NCBI RefSeq assembly: GCF_004152845.1
Contig: NZ_SEON01000001.1
Coordinates: forward strand, 186,001-250,000
Source: Sphingobium fuliginis
GTDB lineage: Bacteria > Pseudomonadota > Alphaproteobacteria > Sphingomonadales > Sphingomonadaceae
DNA: 64,000 nt
Reading direction: 5' to 3'
The translations under genes and the position numbers were made by a program. Below the pieces are notes generated by a model that was not told the origin of the DNA, searched no databases, and saw nothing but the letters and a program-made list of their open reading frames with translations. Shown piece by piece: positions 26,124 to 33,635 of the stretch. Position 1 is the stretch's first letter, and each line of letters begins with the position of its first letter.

Positions 26124-26891
26124 TCAACCGAGTGCGACGTCGAGGCAGGTCATCACCGCAAGGCCGATCAGCAGGCTTCCCTGGGCGGCATGCCCGTCCT
26201 CGCCAAGTTCAGGGGCGATCTGGCTCATCACGACGCTGATCATCGCCCCCGCCGCAAGGCACAGGGCGATCGGCAACAGCATGGCGAAGCGATGCACCAG
26301 CGTCGCGCCCAGCGCACCGAATACCGGTTCCACCAGTCCCGATGCCAGCGCCCCGGCAAAGGCCAGGAGCGGCGGATAGCGCAACGCCAACGCGCTGCCC
26401 ACGGCGAAACCTTCGGGTATGTTCTGGATTCCGATGCCCAGGGCCGTGGCATAGCCCTCTCCCCCCGCATCCCGCGCGAAGCTGACGCCGACCGCCAGCC
26501 CCTCCGGCGCGTTATGCAGCGTGATCGCCGCGACCAGCAGCCAGATGCGATGGCCCGTCCGGTCCAGCCCCTCCTCACTGGTGAAACGCTCGACGGAAAA
26601 GCGCCCGAGGGCAAGCAGCAGCGCCCCGCCGACCAGAACCGCCACGGCAATCATGGCCGCCGCCGGCCAGGAGCCGATGCCCTGCCGGTCCAATATGCCG
26701 ATGGCGGGCACGATCAGAGAGAAGAAGGAAGCGGCGAGCATCACGCCCGCCGCAAATCCCAGCATCACGCCCTGACAGCGCGCCGCCGACCGGCCGATGC
26801 CCAACATGGGCAATCCGCCCAAGCCGGTCGCCGCGCCTGCCAGCAGGCTTGCAATCGTGCCGGCCAGAACCGGCGACAGGTCGATGCTCAA
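26124..26891 (-). CDS. ZIP-family metal transporter
   Basis: This 255-aa inner-membrane protein has about eight helices. The metal-path signatures of ZIP transporters are present: HNAPEGLAVGV (about residues 121-131) and NIPEGFAVGSAL (about 158-169). Substrates of the family are Zn, Mn or Fe. It overlaps the YciE-like gene by 4 bp and is the last gene of a minus-strand operon containing a manganese catalase, which makes manganese or iron supply for that enzyme a sensible hypothesis. Confidence 0.9.
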   Translation of the reverse strand: MSIDLSPVLAGTIASLLAGAATGLGGLPMLGIGRSAARCQGVMLGFAAGVMLAASFFSLIVPAIGILDRQGIGSWPAAAMIAVAVLVGGALLLALGRFSVERFTSEEGLDRTGHRIWLLVAAITLHNAPEGLAVGVSFARDAGGEGYATALGIGIQNIPEGFAVGSALALRYPPLLAFAGALASGLVEPVFGALGATLVHRFAMLLPIALCLAAGAMISVVMSQIAPELGEDGHAAQGSLLIGLAVMTCLDVALG

Positions 26892-27400
26892 TGGCTGGCC
26901 TGCTCTCCTTGGCTGCGCAGCGCGAGGAACCTGTCGATCACCCTGGGCAGCATCTCGTCCAGGAACGTGGCCATCGCCAGTTCTTCGCGCAGGCTTTCCT
27001 CCAGCACGGGAATGGCCGCCTCGAACCCGCCCGCCCTGGCCATGGCGATCAGGGCCTTGTAGGCCGCCGCCTCATAATTCTCGAACGCATAGTTGGCGAG
27101 GCTGTTCTTGATGACCTCGTCCGGCGCCAGCGCGTGGGACAGCGCAGCAACGCTGCCCCCGAACTTCAGCGCCGCGTCCTTGATGGCCGACGGACTGTCG
27201 CCCAGCGCGTCCAATATGCCCTCCAGCCGTTCTATCTGGCGTTCGGTTTCGCCCCTGTGGCTGCGAAGCCGCGCCTCGACCTCGGTATATTGGGCGAGAT
27301 GCTCGATCTGCCGGTCCATGATGCCCAGCGCCTGATGCTCGACGGCATGGGCGTCGCGCAGGCCGACGATGAACATGTGCCGGACGGTGTCCTGGTCCAT
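26888..27400 (-). CDS. YciE/DUF892 ferritin-like protein
   Basis: This 170-aa four-helix bundle protein has the YciE pattern: MFIVGLRDAHAVEHQALGIM at the N-terminus, EVEARLRSHRGETERQIERLE in the middle and NYAFENYEAAAYKALIAMA with Glu residues for a dimetal site. YciE-like proteins are stress-induced and of uncertain function. It sits directly between the Mn-catalase (1-bp gap) and ZIP transporter (4-bp overlap) genes, so the three form one operon. Confidence 0.88.
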   Translation of the reverse strand: MDQDTVRHMFIVGLRDAHAVEHQALGIMDRQIEHLAQYTEVEARLRSHRGETERQIERLEGILDALGDSPSAIKDAALKFGGSVAALSHALAPDEVIKNSLANYAFENYEAAAYKALIAMARAGGFEAAIPVLEESLREELAMATFLDEMLPRVIDRFLALRSQGEQASH

Positions 27401-27401
27401 C

Positions 27402-28373
27402 TCACTCCCCGTCGGACTGGAGGGGGCTCTTGGCGGCGGCCTGCGACCGGGCGTCGGCCATGTCGCTCGCCCCGCCCAGATCCTCGTCGCTCAACTTGCC
27501 CGCACCCGGCCCGCCGCCCAGGTCCGCGCCGGTCACCGGATTGGCGTTGGGATCGGACTGCAGCCGGCCGGTCATGGCCGCGAAATCCTGCATCTCCTGC
27601 TCGCGGAGCGTGACCGAGGCCTGGCCGTCGCCGCCATCGACCGGCAGCTTGCCCTCGACATCGTCCAGCCGTTCCCATTGCTCGCCCGTATTCCAGGGGC
27701 CGACCGCATCGCCCTCCCCCTGGGAGGCGTTGACATAGAGGTTGGCATAGGGAGCAAGGCCGGGCAGCTTGCCGGCGGGGAAATTGTCCTTGATCGAATA
27801 GAGCGCCTTCTCGAAGCTCTTCTGGTGCGAAACCTCCCGCGTCATCAGGAAACCCAGCGCATCCTTGACGCCCGGATCGTCGGTGATGTTGATCAGCCGT
27901 TCGTAGATGATCTTGGCCCTGCTTTCCGCCGCGATGTTGGACCGCAGGTCGCAGGTCGGGTCGCCGCGGCTGTCGACATAGGCGGCCGTCCACGGAACGC
28001 CCGAACTGTTGGTGAGCGAAGGCCCGCCGCCATAGAGGATCGACTGGGTATGGCTGTTGCCGCCCGCATTCAGCGACATGTAGAGTTCCGCCTCCTCCAT
28101 CGACGCTTCGGTCAAGGCCGACTTCGCGCCCTTGTTCAGCATGGCGACGATCGATCCGATCACTTCCAGGTGACTGAGTTCCTCGGTCGCAATGTCCAGC
28201 AGCATGTCCTTCCGGCCGGGATCGTCCTCGGCAAGACCCTGGGTGAAATAGCGCATTGCCGCCGCCAGTTCTCCGTCCGGTCCGCCAAATTGTTCCAGAA
28301 GAAGCGAAGCGAGCGCCGGATTGGTTTCCGAAACCCTGACCGTATATTGAAGCCGCTTATTATGCATGAACAT
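27402..28373 (-). CDS. manganese catalase family protein
   Basis: This 323-aa non-haem catalase decomposes hydrogen peroxide at a dimanganese site. The likely ligands are in place: Glu35 (DGELAAAMRYF), Glu65 and His68 (ATEELSHLEVI), Glu150 (IAAESRAKII) and His183 (REVSHQKSF). The C-terminal ~70 residues are an acidic Gly/Asp-rich tail. It lies in an operon with YciE and ZIP genes, 12 bp downstream of a small membrane protein gene. The context points to desiccation or oxidative stress. Confidence 0.93.
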   Translation of the reverse strand: MFMHNKRLQYTVRVSETNPALASLLLEQFGGPDGELAAAMRYFTQGLAEDDPGRKDMLLDIATEELSHLEVIGSIVAMLNKGAKSALTEASMEEAELYMSLNAGGNSHTQSILYGGGPSLTNSSGVPWTAAYVDSRGDPTCDLRSNIAAESRAKIIYERLINITDDPGVKDALGFLMTREVSHQKSFEKALYSIKDNFPAGKLPGLAPYANLYVNASQGEGDAVGPWNTGEQWERLDDVEGKLPVDGGDGQASVTLREQEMQDFAAMTGRLQSDPNANPVTGADLGGGPGAGKLSDEDLGGASDMADARSQAAAKSPLQSDGE

Positions 28374-28385
28374 GGAATGGTCTCC

Positions 28386-28676
28386 TCAGACTCCGCTGCC
28401 GGATGAAAATATGTCGGGATGATGGGTGCGGGCGCTGGCCCCGCCGGGTTTGAATTCGCCGTGCAGGATATGGCGGACGCAGGCCAGCACACCCCCGGCG
28501 ATCAGAACCATGGCCCCGGCGCCCAGCACCGCCGCCATGACCGCCTCCCGCCGAAGCGGCGCGCCGGTCAGCCAGACATGGAGCAGGATGCACAGGGCCG
28601 CGATCCCCGCCGCCTCTATGGCCGCACCGACGAGCAATCTTGCCGTTGCCCTGGCGCTTCTATTTACCCTGCTCAT
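28386..28676 (-). CDS. small membrane protein, hypothetical
   Basis: This ~96-aa protein has two hydrophobic segments (LVGAAIEAAGIAALCILLHVW and VMAAVLGAGAMVLIAGGVLAC), followed by RHILHGEFKPGGASARTHH. The ATG at 28676 has GGGAG six bases upstream and is preferred over a TTG at 28697. It is the first gene of the Mn-catalase operon. A TTAGCG motif on the same strand (28749-28752) and a GGAAC box lie upstream. Function unknown. Confidence 0.65.
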   Translation of the reverse strand: MSRVNRSARATARLLVGAAIEAAGIAALCILLHVWLTGAPLRREAVMAAVLGAGAMVLIAGGVLACVRHILHGEFKPGGASARTHHPDIFSSGSGV

Positions 28677-28697
28677 GATTGCTCCCACATCGAACAA

Positions 28698-29064
28698 GGA
28701 CAGTTAAGCCTCACCGGGAGCAAGCGTTCCGCGATCCGCGATGGAACGCTAATGCAGTTTACAGCGAACCGATCTACGATATTTCCGCCGTAAAACTTCG
28801 ACTGCGATCCGGAACCATTCCGGATCGACAATCATGGCGGCCCGTATCATGAAAGTAGCGGAAGCAGAAGCCTGGAAACTTCCGCCCCCACCCGGCAGGA
28901 TTTCCGATGAAGGACCGGCAACCGGGTTCCGGCTGCGCTTCCGGTGGCGAACGCCGCGCCATGGAAAAGACCGTCCGAAGCTGATCCAGTTTATCGTCCT
29001 GCGCGGATCGCCCCTCCACCCGATGCGTTGCTTTTGAAAGCGGATATTTTCAGGAAGACGCGCG
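28698..29064. other. intergenic region between divergent genes
   Basis: This 367-bp divergent spacer holds the minus-strand TTAGCG motif (28749-28752), GGAAC sequences without an exact CGTT partner, and an AGGAAGA ribosome site for the gene at 29065. A 67-codon plus-strand frame (28834-29037) has no ribosome site and is not called. Nothing else is recognised. Confidence 0.5.
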
Positions 29065-29571
29065 ATGAACGACCGCAATGCATTTCTGCAAGGGCAAGGA
29101 TCGCCCATCAGGGACGACGCGGCGCCGCCCGAACAGGGCTGGCGCGGCGAACGCGCCGCCGACGAACCGGCTGGAAAAGGTCCAAGGCGGCGCCGGATCG
29201 GGGGCGTGAAGGCGGAGGTGGAGGACATATCCGGCACCGCCTTCGTCGAGGCGGGCGGCGCGGACATGGCGTCCACCCACGACGACGGCGACGGCGACGG
29301 CGAAGACAGGCGCATGCAGCCGCGGCAGGAAGGCGGCAGGCGCTCCCATCCGGACGGGGTCAGCGATCTCGACATGTCCGCGACGAGTCCCGGCGGGGAA
29401 AGCGCCGGCGCCCCCTATCCGCACGGGCGCAGGAAGTCGAAGAACGACTTCGGCAGCCGCATGGGCCATGGCGGGCAGACGGAGATCGGCTATCACGGCA
29501 CCGGCCATCTGGGCGGCCGCAAGGTGGGGGAGGACGACAATCGCAACGGCGTCGCTGAAACGGACGATTGA
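29065..29571 (+). CDS. hydrophilic, probably disordered protein
   Basis: This 168-aa protein is rich in Gly, Asp, Arg, Ser and His, with no hydrophobic core, signal or membrane segment (THDDGDGDGEDRRMQPRQEG; HGGQTEIGYHGTGHLGGRKV). It starts behind CAGGAAGACGCGCG. The composition recalls hydrophilin-like stress proteins, but no family is recognised. The opposite frame is also open, as is common at this GC content, so the coding call rests on the ribosome site and the ATG. Confidence 0.5.
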   Translation: MNDRNAFLQGQGSPIRDDAAPPEQGWRGERAADEPAGKGPRRRRIGGVKAEVEDISGTAFVEAGGADMASTHDDGDGDGEDRRMQPRQEGGRRSHPDGVSDLDMSATSPGGESAGAPYPHGRRKSKNDFGSRMGHGGQTEIGYHGTGHLGGRKVGEDDNRNGVAETDD

Positions 29572-29685
29572 CCCTGTTGCGGCCCGGCAACCCGTTGATA
29601 TTTCGGCTTCGCAGGCAAGCGGCATGGACGGCGGCGCCATTCGGGCATAGCAAGGGCAATCCTGTTGCGGAGCCGAAAGAGTTCA

Positions 29686-31926
29686 ATGGTCGAAAGAGCT
29701 GCCCCCGATCCCGAGTTCGAAGCCCTGCTGCGTCACATTCAGGAGAGTCGGGGACTGGACTTCCGCGGCTACAAGCGCACCAGCCTGCGGCGGCGCATCT
29801 CCCTGCGGATGGAGGCGGTCGGCGCGGAGGATTTCGCCGCCTACCGTACCTGCCTGGAGGCGCAGCCCAGCGAATATGAGGAACTGCTGAACACCGTCCT
29901 GATCAACGTCACCTCCTTCTTCCGCGACGAGGATGCGTGGAACGTGATCCGCGACGAGGTGATCCCGGAAATCCTCAAAAATGCGGAGGACGACCGCGCG
30001 ATCCGGGTCTGGAGCGTGGGCTGCGCCAGCGGCGAGGAACCCTATTCCATCGCCATGCTGCTGGCCGAGGCGATGGGCATGGGCGACTTCTGCCGGCGCG
30101 TGAAGATATATGCGACAGATCTGGACGAGGAAGCGCTGAAGGTGGCGCGGGTCGCCACCTATTCGCCCCGGGAGGTCGAGAGCGTGCCCGGCCATCTGCT
30201 CGAAAAATATTTCGAGCGGACCAGCAATCATTATGTGTTCGAGCGGGAATTGCGCAAATGCGTGATCTTCGGCCGCCACAATGTCGTGCATGACGCGCCC
30301 ATCTCGCGCATCGACCTGCTCACCTGCCGCAATCTGCTGATCTATCTGGAGGCCGAAACCCAGTCGATCGTGCTGCCGCGCCTGCATTATGCGCTGAACC
30401 CCGATGGTTTCCTGTTCCTGGGCAAGGCGGAAACGCAGCTTGCGCGATCCTCGCTGTTCCGGCCCGTCGACATGAAGCACCGCATTTTCGCCAAGGTGCC
30501 CCAGGAATGGCGCCGCCCTCTGAACGGCAGCTTCACCGCCAACCGCCCGACCCGGCTCGACATGCCCCTGCCCGACGTCCACCTGCTGGAGGCCGTGATC
30601 GACGAGGTCGGCACCGCCCTGCTGGTGATCGACGACAGCGGCGCGGTGGCGCTCGCCAATCTTCCGGCCCGCAACCTGCTGGGCGTGGGCGAGGCCGATC
30701 TTGGCCGGCCGTTCCAGGACCTGCCCATTTCCTACCGTCCCATAGAATTGCGCGGCCCGATTGACGAGGCGTTCCGCGGCCGCAGGGGCCTGCGGCTGGA
30801 GGACCAGGAATATCGGCTCAACCAGACGGAGGTGATGCGGCTCACCATCGACGTCCGCCCGCTCCAGCGCGCGGACGGCAGCGTGCATGCCATCCTGCTC
30901 GCTTTCCACGACCATACCGGCATTCACGGCTTGCGGCGGGAACTGGAGGCGGCGCAGGAAAATCTCGAACAGTCGATCGAGGAACTCCAGTCCGCCAATG
31001 AAGAACTGGAAACCACCAATGAGGAGCTTCAGTCCACCAATGAGGAGCTGGAGACCACCAATGAGGAACTCCAGTCCACCAATGAGGAACTGGAAACGCT
31101 GAACGAGGAAGCCCGCTCCTCCAATGAGGAGATGGAATCGGTCAACGAGGAACTGCGCATACAGGCCGAACAGGCGGCCGGGTACCGCCTCCATCTCGAA
31201 TCGGTGCTGCGCTCGATGAATGCGGGCATCGTCGTGCTCGACCCGCGCCATTTCATCCAGAGCTGGAACCGCTGGAGCGAAAACAGCTGGGGCCTGCGCG
31301 CGGAGGAGGTGCTCGGCACCAGTTTCGACAGGCTGGACATCGGCCTGCCCGTCCAACAGTTGCGCGACAACATGATCGCGGTCCAGTCGGGGTCGGAGGA
31401 GCAGACCGAGCGCCAGCTCGAGGGGCTGGACCGACGCGGACGCCGCATCATCTGCCGGATACGCATTACCGGCCTGCTGGACGAAACCGGCGCGAATCAC
31501 GGGCTGGTGCTCGTCTTCCAGGACATTACCGACGAACGCAACAGCGAGGATTACACCCGTTATCTTGGCCGCGTGCTGGGCGGCGCGGCCAATCAGATCT
31601 ACTTTCTGGACCCCGATAATCTTCGCTTCCTGCTGGTGAACGACAGCGCGCAGAAGAAGCTGGGCTTCAACGCCCACCAGCTTTCGCGCATGGCCCTGCC
31701 CGACCTGCTGCCGGACATATCCGCCGACGACCTGCACGCCATCCTCGCCCCGCTGCTGGGCGGCGAACTGCCGGAGCTGCCGCTCCAGACGGCGATGCGG
31801 TTCGGGGAAGGCGGCAGTCTGCCCGTCGACCTGCGCCTGCAATATTTTTCCGAAGAAACGCCGCCCATCCTCGTCGCCATGGTATATGACAGGAGCGAGC
31901 GCGAACTGTCCGCCGCGCTCGAATAG
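29686..31926 (+). CDS. CheR-type methyltransferase with coiled coil and PAS domains
   Basis: This ~746-aa protein begins with a complete CheR (N-terminal helical domain, RGYKRTSLRRRISLRM; SAM site VWSVGCASGEEPYSIAMLLAE; DLLTCRNLLIYL). A PAS-like segment follows (~300-410), then a long Glu/Asn-rich coiled coil made of 7-residue units (ELQSTNE/ELETTNE, ~430-490), then two further PAS segments to the end. CheB, kinase and receiver domains found in the usual CheB-CheR-PAS-HWE fusions are absent here but are encoded next door. ATG 29686 is preferred to a TTG at 29665. Confidence 0.9.
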   Translation: MVERAAPDPEFEALLRHIQESRGLDFRGYKRTSLRRRISLRMEAVGAEDFAAYRTCLEAQPSEYEELLNTVLINVTSFFRDEDAWNVIRDEVIPEILKNAEDDRAIRVWSVGCASGEEPYSIAMLLAEAMGMGDFCRRVKIYATDLDEEALKVARVATYSPREVESVPGHLLEKYFERTSNHYVFERELRKCVIFGRHNVVHDAPISRIDLLTCRNLLIYLEAETQSIVLPRLHYALNPDGFLFLGKAETQLARSSLFRPVDMKHRIFAKVPQEWRRPLNGSFTANRPTRLDMPLPDVHLLEAVIDEVGTALLVIDDSGAVALANLPARNLLGVGEADLGRPFQDLPISYRPIELRGPIDEAFRGRRGLRLEDQEYRLNQTEVMRLTIDVRPLQRADGSVHAILLAFHDHTGIHGLRRELEAAQENLEQSIEELQSANEELETTNEELQSTNEELETTNEELQSTNEELETLNEEARSSNEEMESVNEELRIQAEQAAGYRLHLESVLRSMNAGIVVLDPRHFIQSWNRWSENSWGLRAEEVLGTSFDRLDIGLPVQQLRDNMIAVQSGSEEQTERQLEGLDRRGRRIICRIRITGLLDETGANHGLVLVFQDITDERNSEDYTRYLGRVLGGAANQIYFLDPDNLRFLLVNDSAQKKLGFNAHQLSRMALPDLLPDISADDLHAILAPLLGGELPELPLQTAMRFGEGGSLPVDLRLQYFSEETPPILVAMVYDRSERELSAALE
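30979..31110 (+). repeat. in-frame tandem repeat encoding heptad coiled coil
   Basis: A 21/42-bp unit encoding E-E-L-[QE]-[ST]-[TA]-N is repeated about six times with few substitutions. This gives an uninterrupted coiled coil inside the CheR-PAS protein and a potentially length-variable DNA tract. Confidence 0.8.
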
Positions 31927-31937
31927 AAAGGCGGCAC

Positions 31938-32753
31938 ATGGCCGGCCATGACATCATCGTCGTCGGCGCCTCCACTGGCGGCGTCGATGCGCTCGTCCGG
32001 CTGGTGGCGCAGCTTCCCGCCGGGATGGACGCGGCCATGCTCATCGTACTGCATGTCGGCACCGGCGTCAGCCGGCTCGCGGACATATTGAACCGCGCTG
32101 GCAAGCTGCCCGCCGGCCAGCCCGCCGATGGCGAGGAGATACTGGCCGGACATATCTATGTCGCCCCGCCCGACCTGCACATGACGGTGGAGGGCGGCCG
32201 CGTCAGGCTGGCCCATGGCGACAAGGAGAATTTCAGCAGGCCCGCCATCGACCCGCTGTTCCGATCCTCCGCCGCCGCCTATGGCCCGCGCGTCGTCGGC
32301 ATCGTGCTGACCGGGAAGCTGCAGGACGGTTCGGCGGGCCTGCTGGCGATCAAGCAGGGCGGCGGCATCGCGATCGTGCAGGACCCGGCGGAGGCGGTCG
32401 CTCCTTCCATGCCGCAACGGGCCATCGCCTGCGCGCCGGTGGACCATGTCTGCCCCCTTGCAGAGATGAGCGCGCTGCTGCTCCATTACGGCCGGCCGCC
32501 GGGCAGCCTCAACCCTCCGCTTCGTTCGACGCCTTGCGCAGGCTCGTCATCGCCTCTTCCAGCACCTCGATCATATGCCCGCTTTCCCGCGAAGCTTCCG
32601 TCCAGCGCTGGACCGCATGCGCCAGGCCGCGTTTCTCCGCGCTGTGCTGCATCTGTTCGAACAGCCGGATGCGGTCCCGATGCGTCCGCACCGCAATCGC
32701 CAGCGCCCGCTCCAGCTCGTCATTCTGCGCCGCCGCCAGTCCCAGCGGCGTGA
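31938..32753 (+). CDS. CheB-type methylesterase with odd C-terminal extension
   Basis: Residues 1-~187 form a complete CheB catalytic domain without a receiver: IIVVGASTGGVDALVRL (catalytic Ser in G-A-S-T-G-G), LIVLHVGTGVSRLADIL (His), and GIVLTGKLQDGSAGLLAIK (Asp). It lies 11 bp after the CheR-PAS gene. The frame then runs a further ~80 Ser/Pro/Ala-rich residues through the antisense strand of the next gene, where a stop near 32510 would be expected. The tail is probably non-functional readthrough or the result of a lost stop. Role: demethylation partner of the CheR domain (inference). Confidence 0.85.
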   Translation: MAGHDIIVVGASTGGVDALVRLVAQLPAGMDAAMLIVLHVGTGVSRLADILNRAGKLPAGQPADGEEILAGHIYVAPPDLHMTVEGGRVRLAHGDKENFSRPAIDPLFRSSAAAYGPRVVGIVLTGKLQDGSAGLLAIKQGGGIAIVQDPAEAVAPSMPQRAIACAPVDHVCPLAEMSALLLHYGRPPGSLNPPLRSTPCAGSSSPLPAPRSYARFPAKLPSSAGPHAPGRVSPRCAASVRTAGCGPDASAPQSPAPAPARHSAPPPVPAA

Positions 32754-33516
32754 AGGCATGGCCGACCTGGCAGCGGAAGCGGACTTCATCCTCAGTCTCG
32801 ATATGGTTCAGCACGCCCCCGCAATCGGGGCAGGACAGGTGGCTGGGCTCACCCGGCGTGACGATCTGCGGTTCAGCCACGGCAAACTCCTGTGCGGCAA
32901 TCCGGTCCTCGATCAGATATTCCTCGGGCAGGGGTATGGTCGGCCCCGCTTCCTCCCGCACCAGCCGCGCGAGCAGGTCGGGTATATGATCCAGGGCGAG
33001 CGCATGGTCGACATGATCGCGCTTCAGCGCGTTGCGCGGCATGGACGGCCATTCCGCGTCGGCGGGGTCCTGCACGACCGAAAGCCCGCCGGCCGCCTTG
33101 ACCGCGATCAGCCCATCGGTCCCGTCGTCCAGCAGGCCGGTCAGCACGATGCCGGTCACGCGCCCGCCATAATGGATCGCCGCCGATCGGAACAGGGCGT
33201 TCACCGCCGGCCGCGTGCGGTTCTCATAGGGACCGCGCCGCATCAATATCCTGCCGGGACGCAGCAGCAGATGCATGTCGGGCGCGCACACATAGATGTG
33301 CCCCGGCTCGATCGCCTGTCCGTCCACCGGGGACAGCGCAGGCAAGGGCCCGGCCCTGTCGAGCAATTGCGGCAGCACGCTGCGCGCCGAAGGCGAAAGA
33401 TGCTGGGCGACGAACAGCGAGGCGCGAAGATCGGCGGGCAGCGCGGCGCAGAGCCGGCGCAGGGCATCCACTCCCCCGGCCGATGCCCCGATCACGATAA
33501 TGTCCCTGCTGGGCAT
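32509..33516 (-). CDS. CheB-type methylesterase with C-terminal zinc-ribbon-like domain
   Basis: This ~335-aa protein has a CheB catalytic domain at residues ~1-190 (IIVIGASAGGVDALRRL; VAQHLSPSARSVLPQLL; GIVLTGLLDDGTDGL). Then comes a linker and a module with SCPDCGGVLNHI...RFRCQVGHAF, a four-ligand zinc-ribbon pattern, ending in helices. No receiver is present. The ATG at 33516 has GGAGAAG upstream; starts at 33531 and 33555 are possible. It is transcribed against the neighbouring CheB gene and overlaps its 3' end by 245 bp. Confidence 0.87.
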   Translation of the reverse strand: MPSRDIIVIGASAGGVDALRRLCAALPADLRASLFVAQHLSPSARSVLPQLLDRAGPLPALSPVDGQAIEPGHIYVCAPDMHLLLRPGRILMRRGPYENRTRPAVNALFRSAAIHYGGRVTGIVLTGLLDDGTDGLIAVKAAGGLSVVQDPADAEWPSMPRNALKRDHVDHALALDHIPDLLARLVREEAGPTIPLPEEYLIEDRIAAQEFAVAEPQIVTPGEPSHLSCPDCGGVLNHIETEDEVRFRCQVGHAFTPLGLAAAQNDELERALAIAVRTHRDRIRLFEQMQHSAEKRGLAHAVQRWTEASRESGHMIEVLEEAMTSLRKASNEAEG

Positions 33517-33635
33517 GCTGTGCTTCTCCATGGGGGCAACGAAGCGCGCCGACAAAAAGGTTCAGACGGAACCAACTTATTTTAGAGCCAATTCCCCCGC
33601 GGGCGCGTTATCAGGGTGACGCAACAGGGAAAATC

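Noticed and set aside
28834..29037. 67-codon plus-strand frame in the divergent spacer
   Set aside because: No ribosome site, no similarity, and GC-rich random frames of this size are frequent here.
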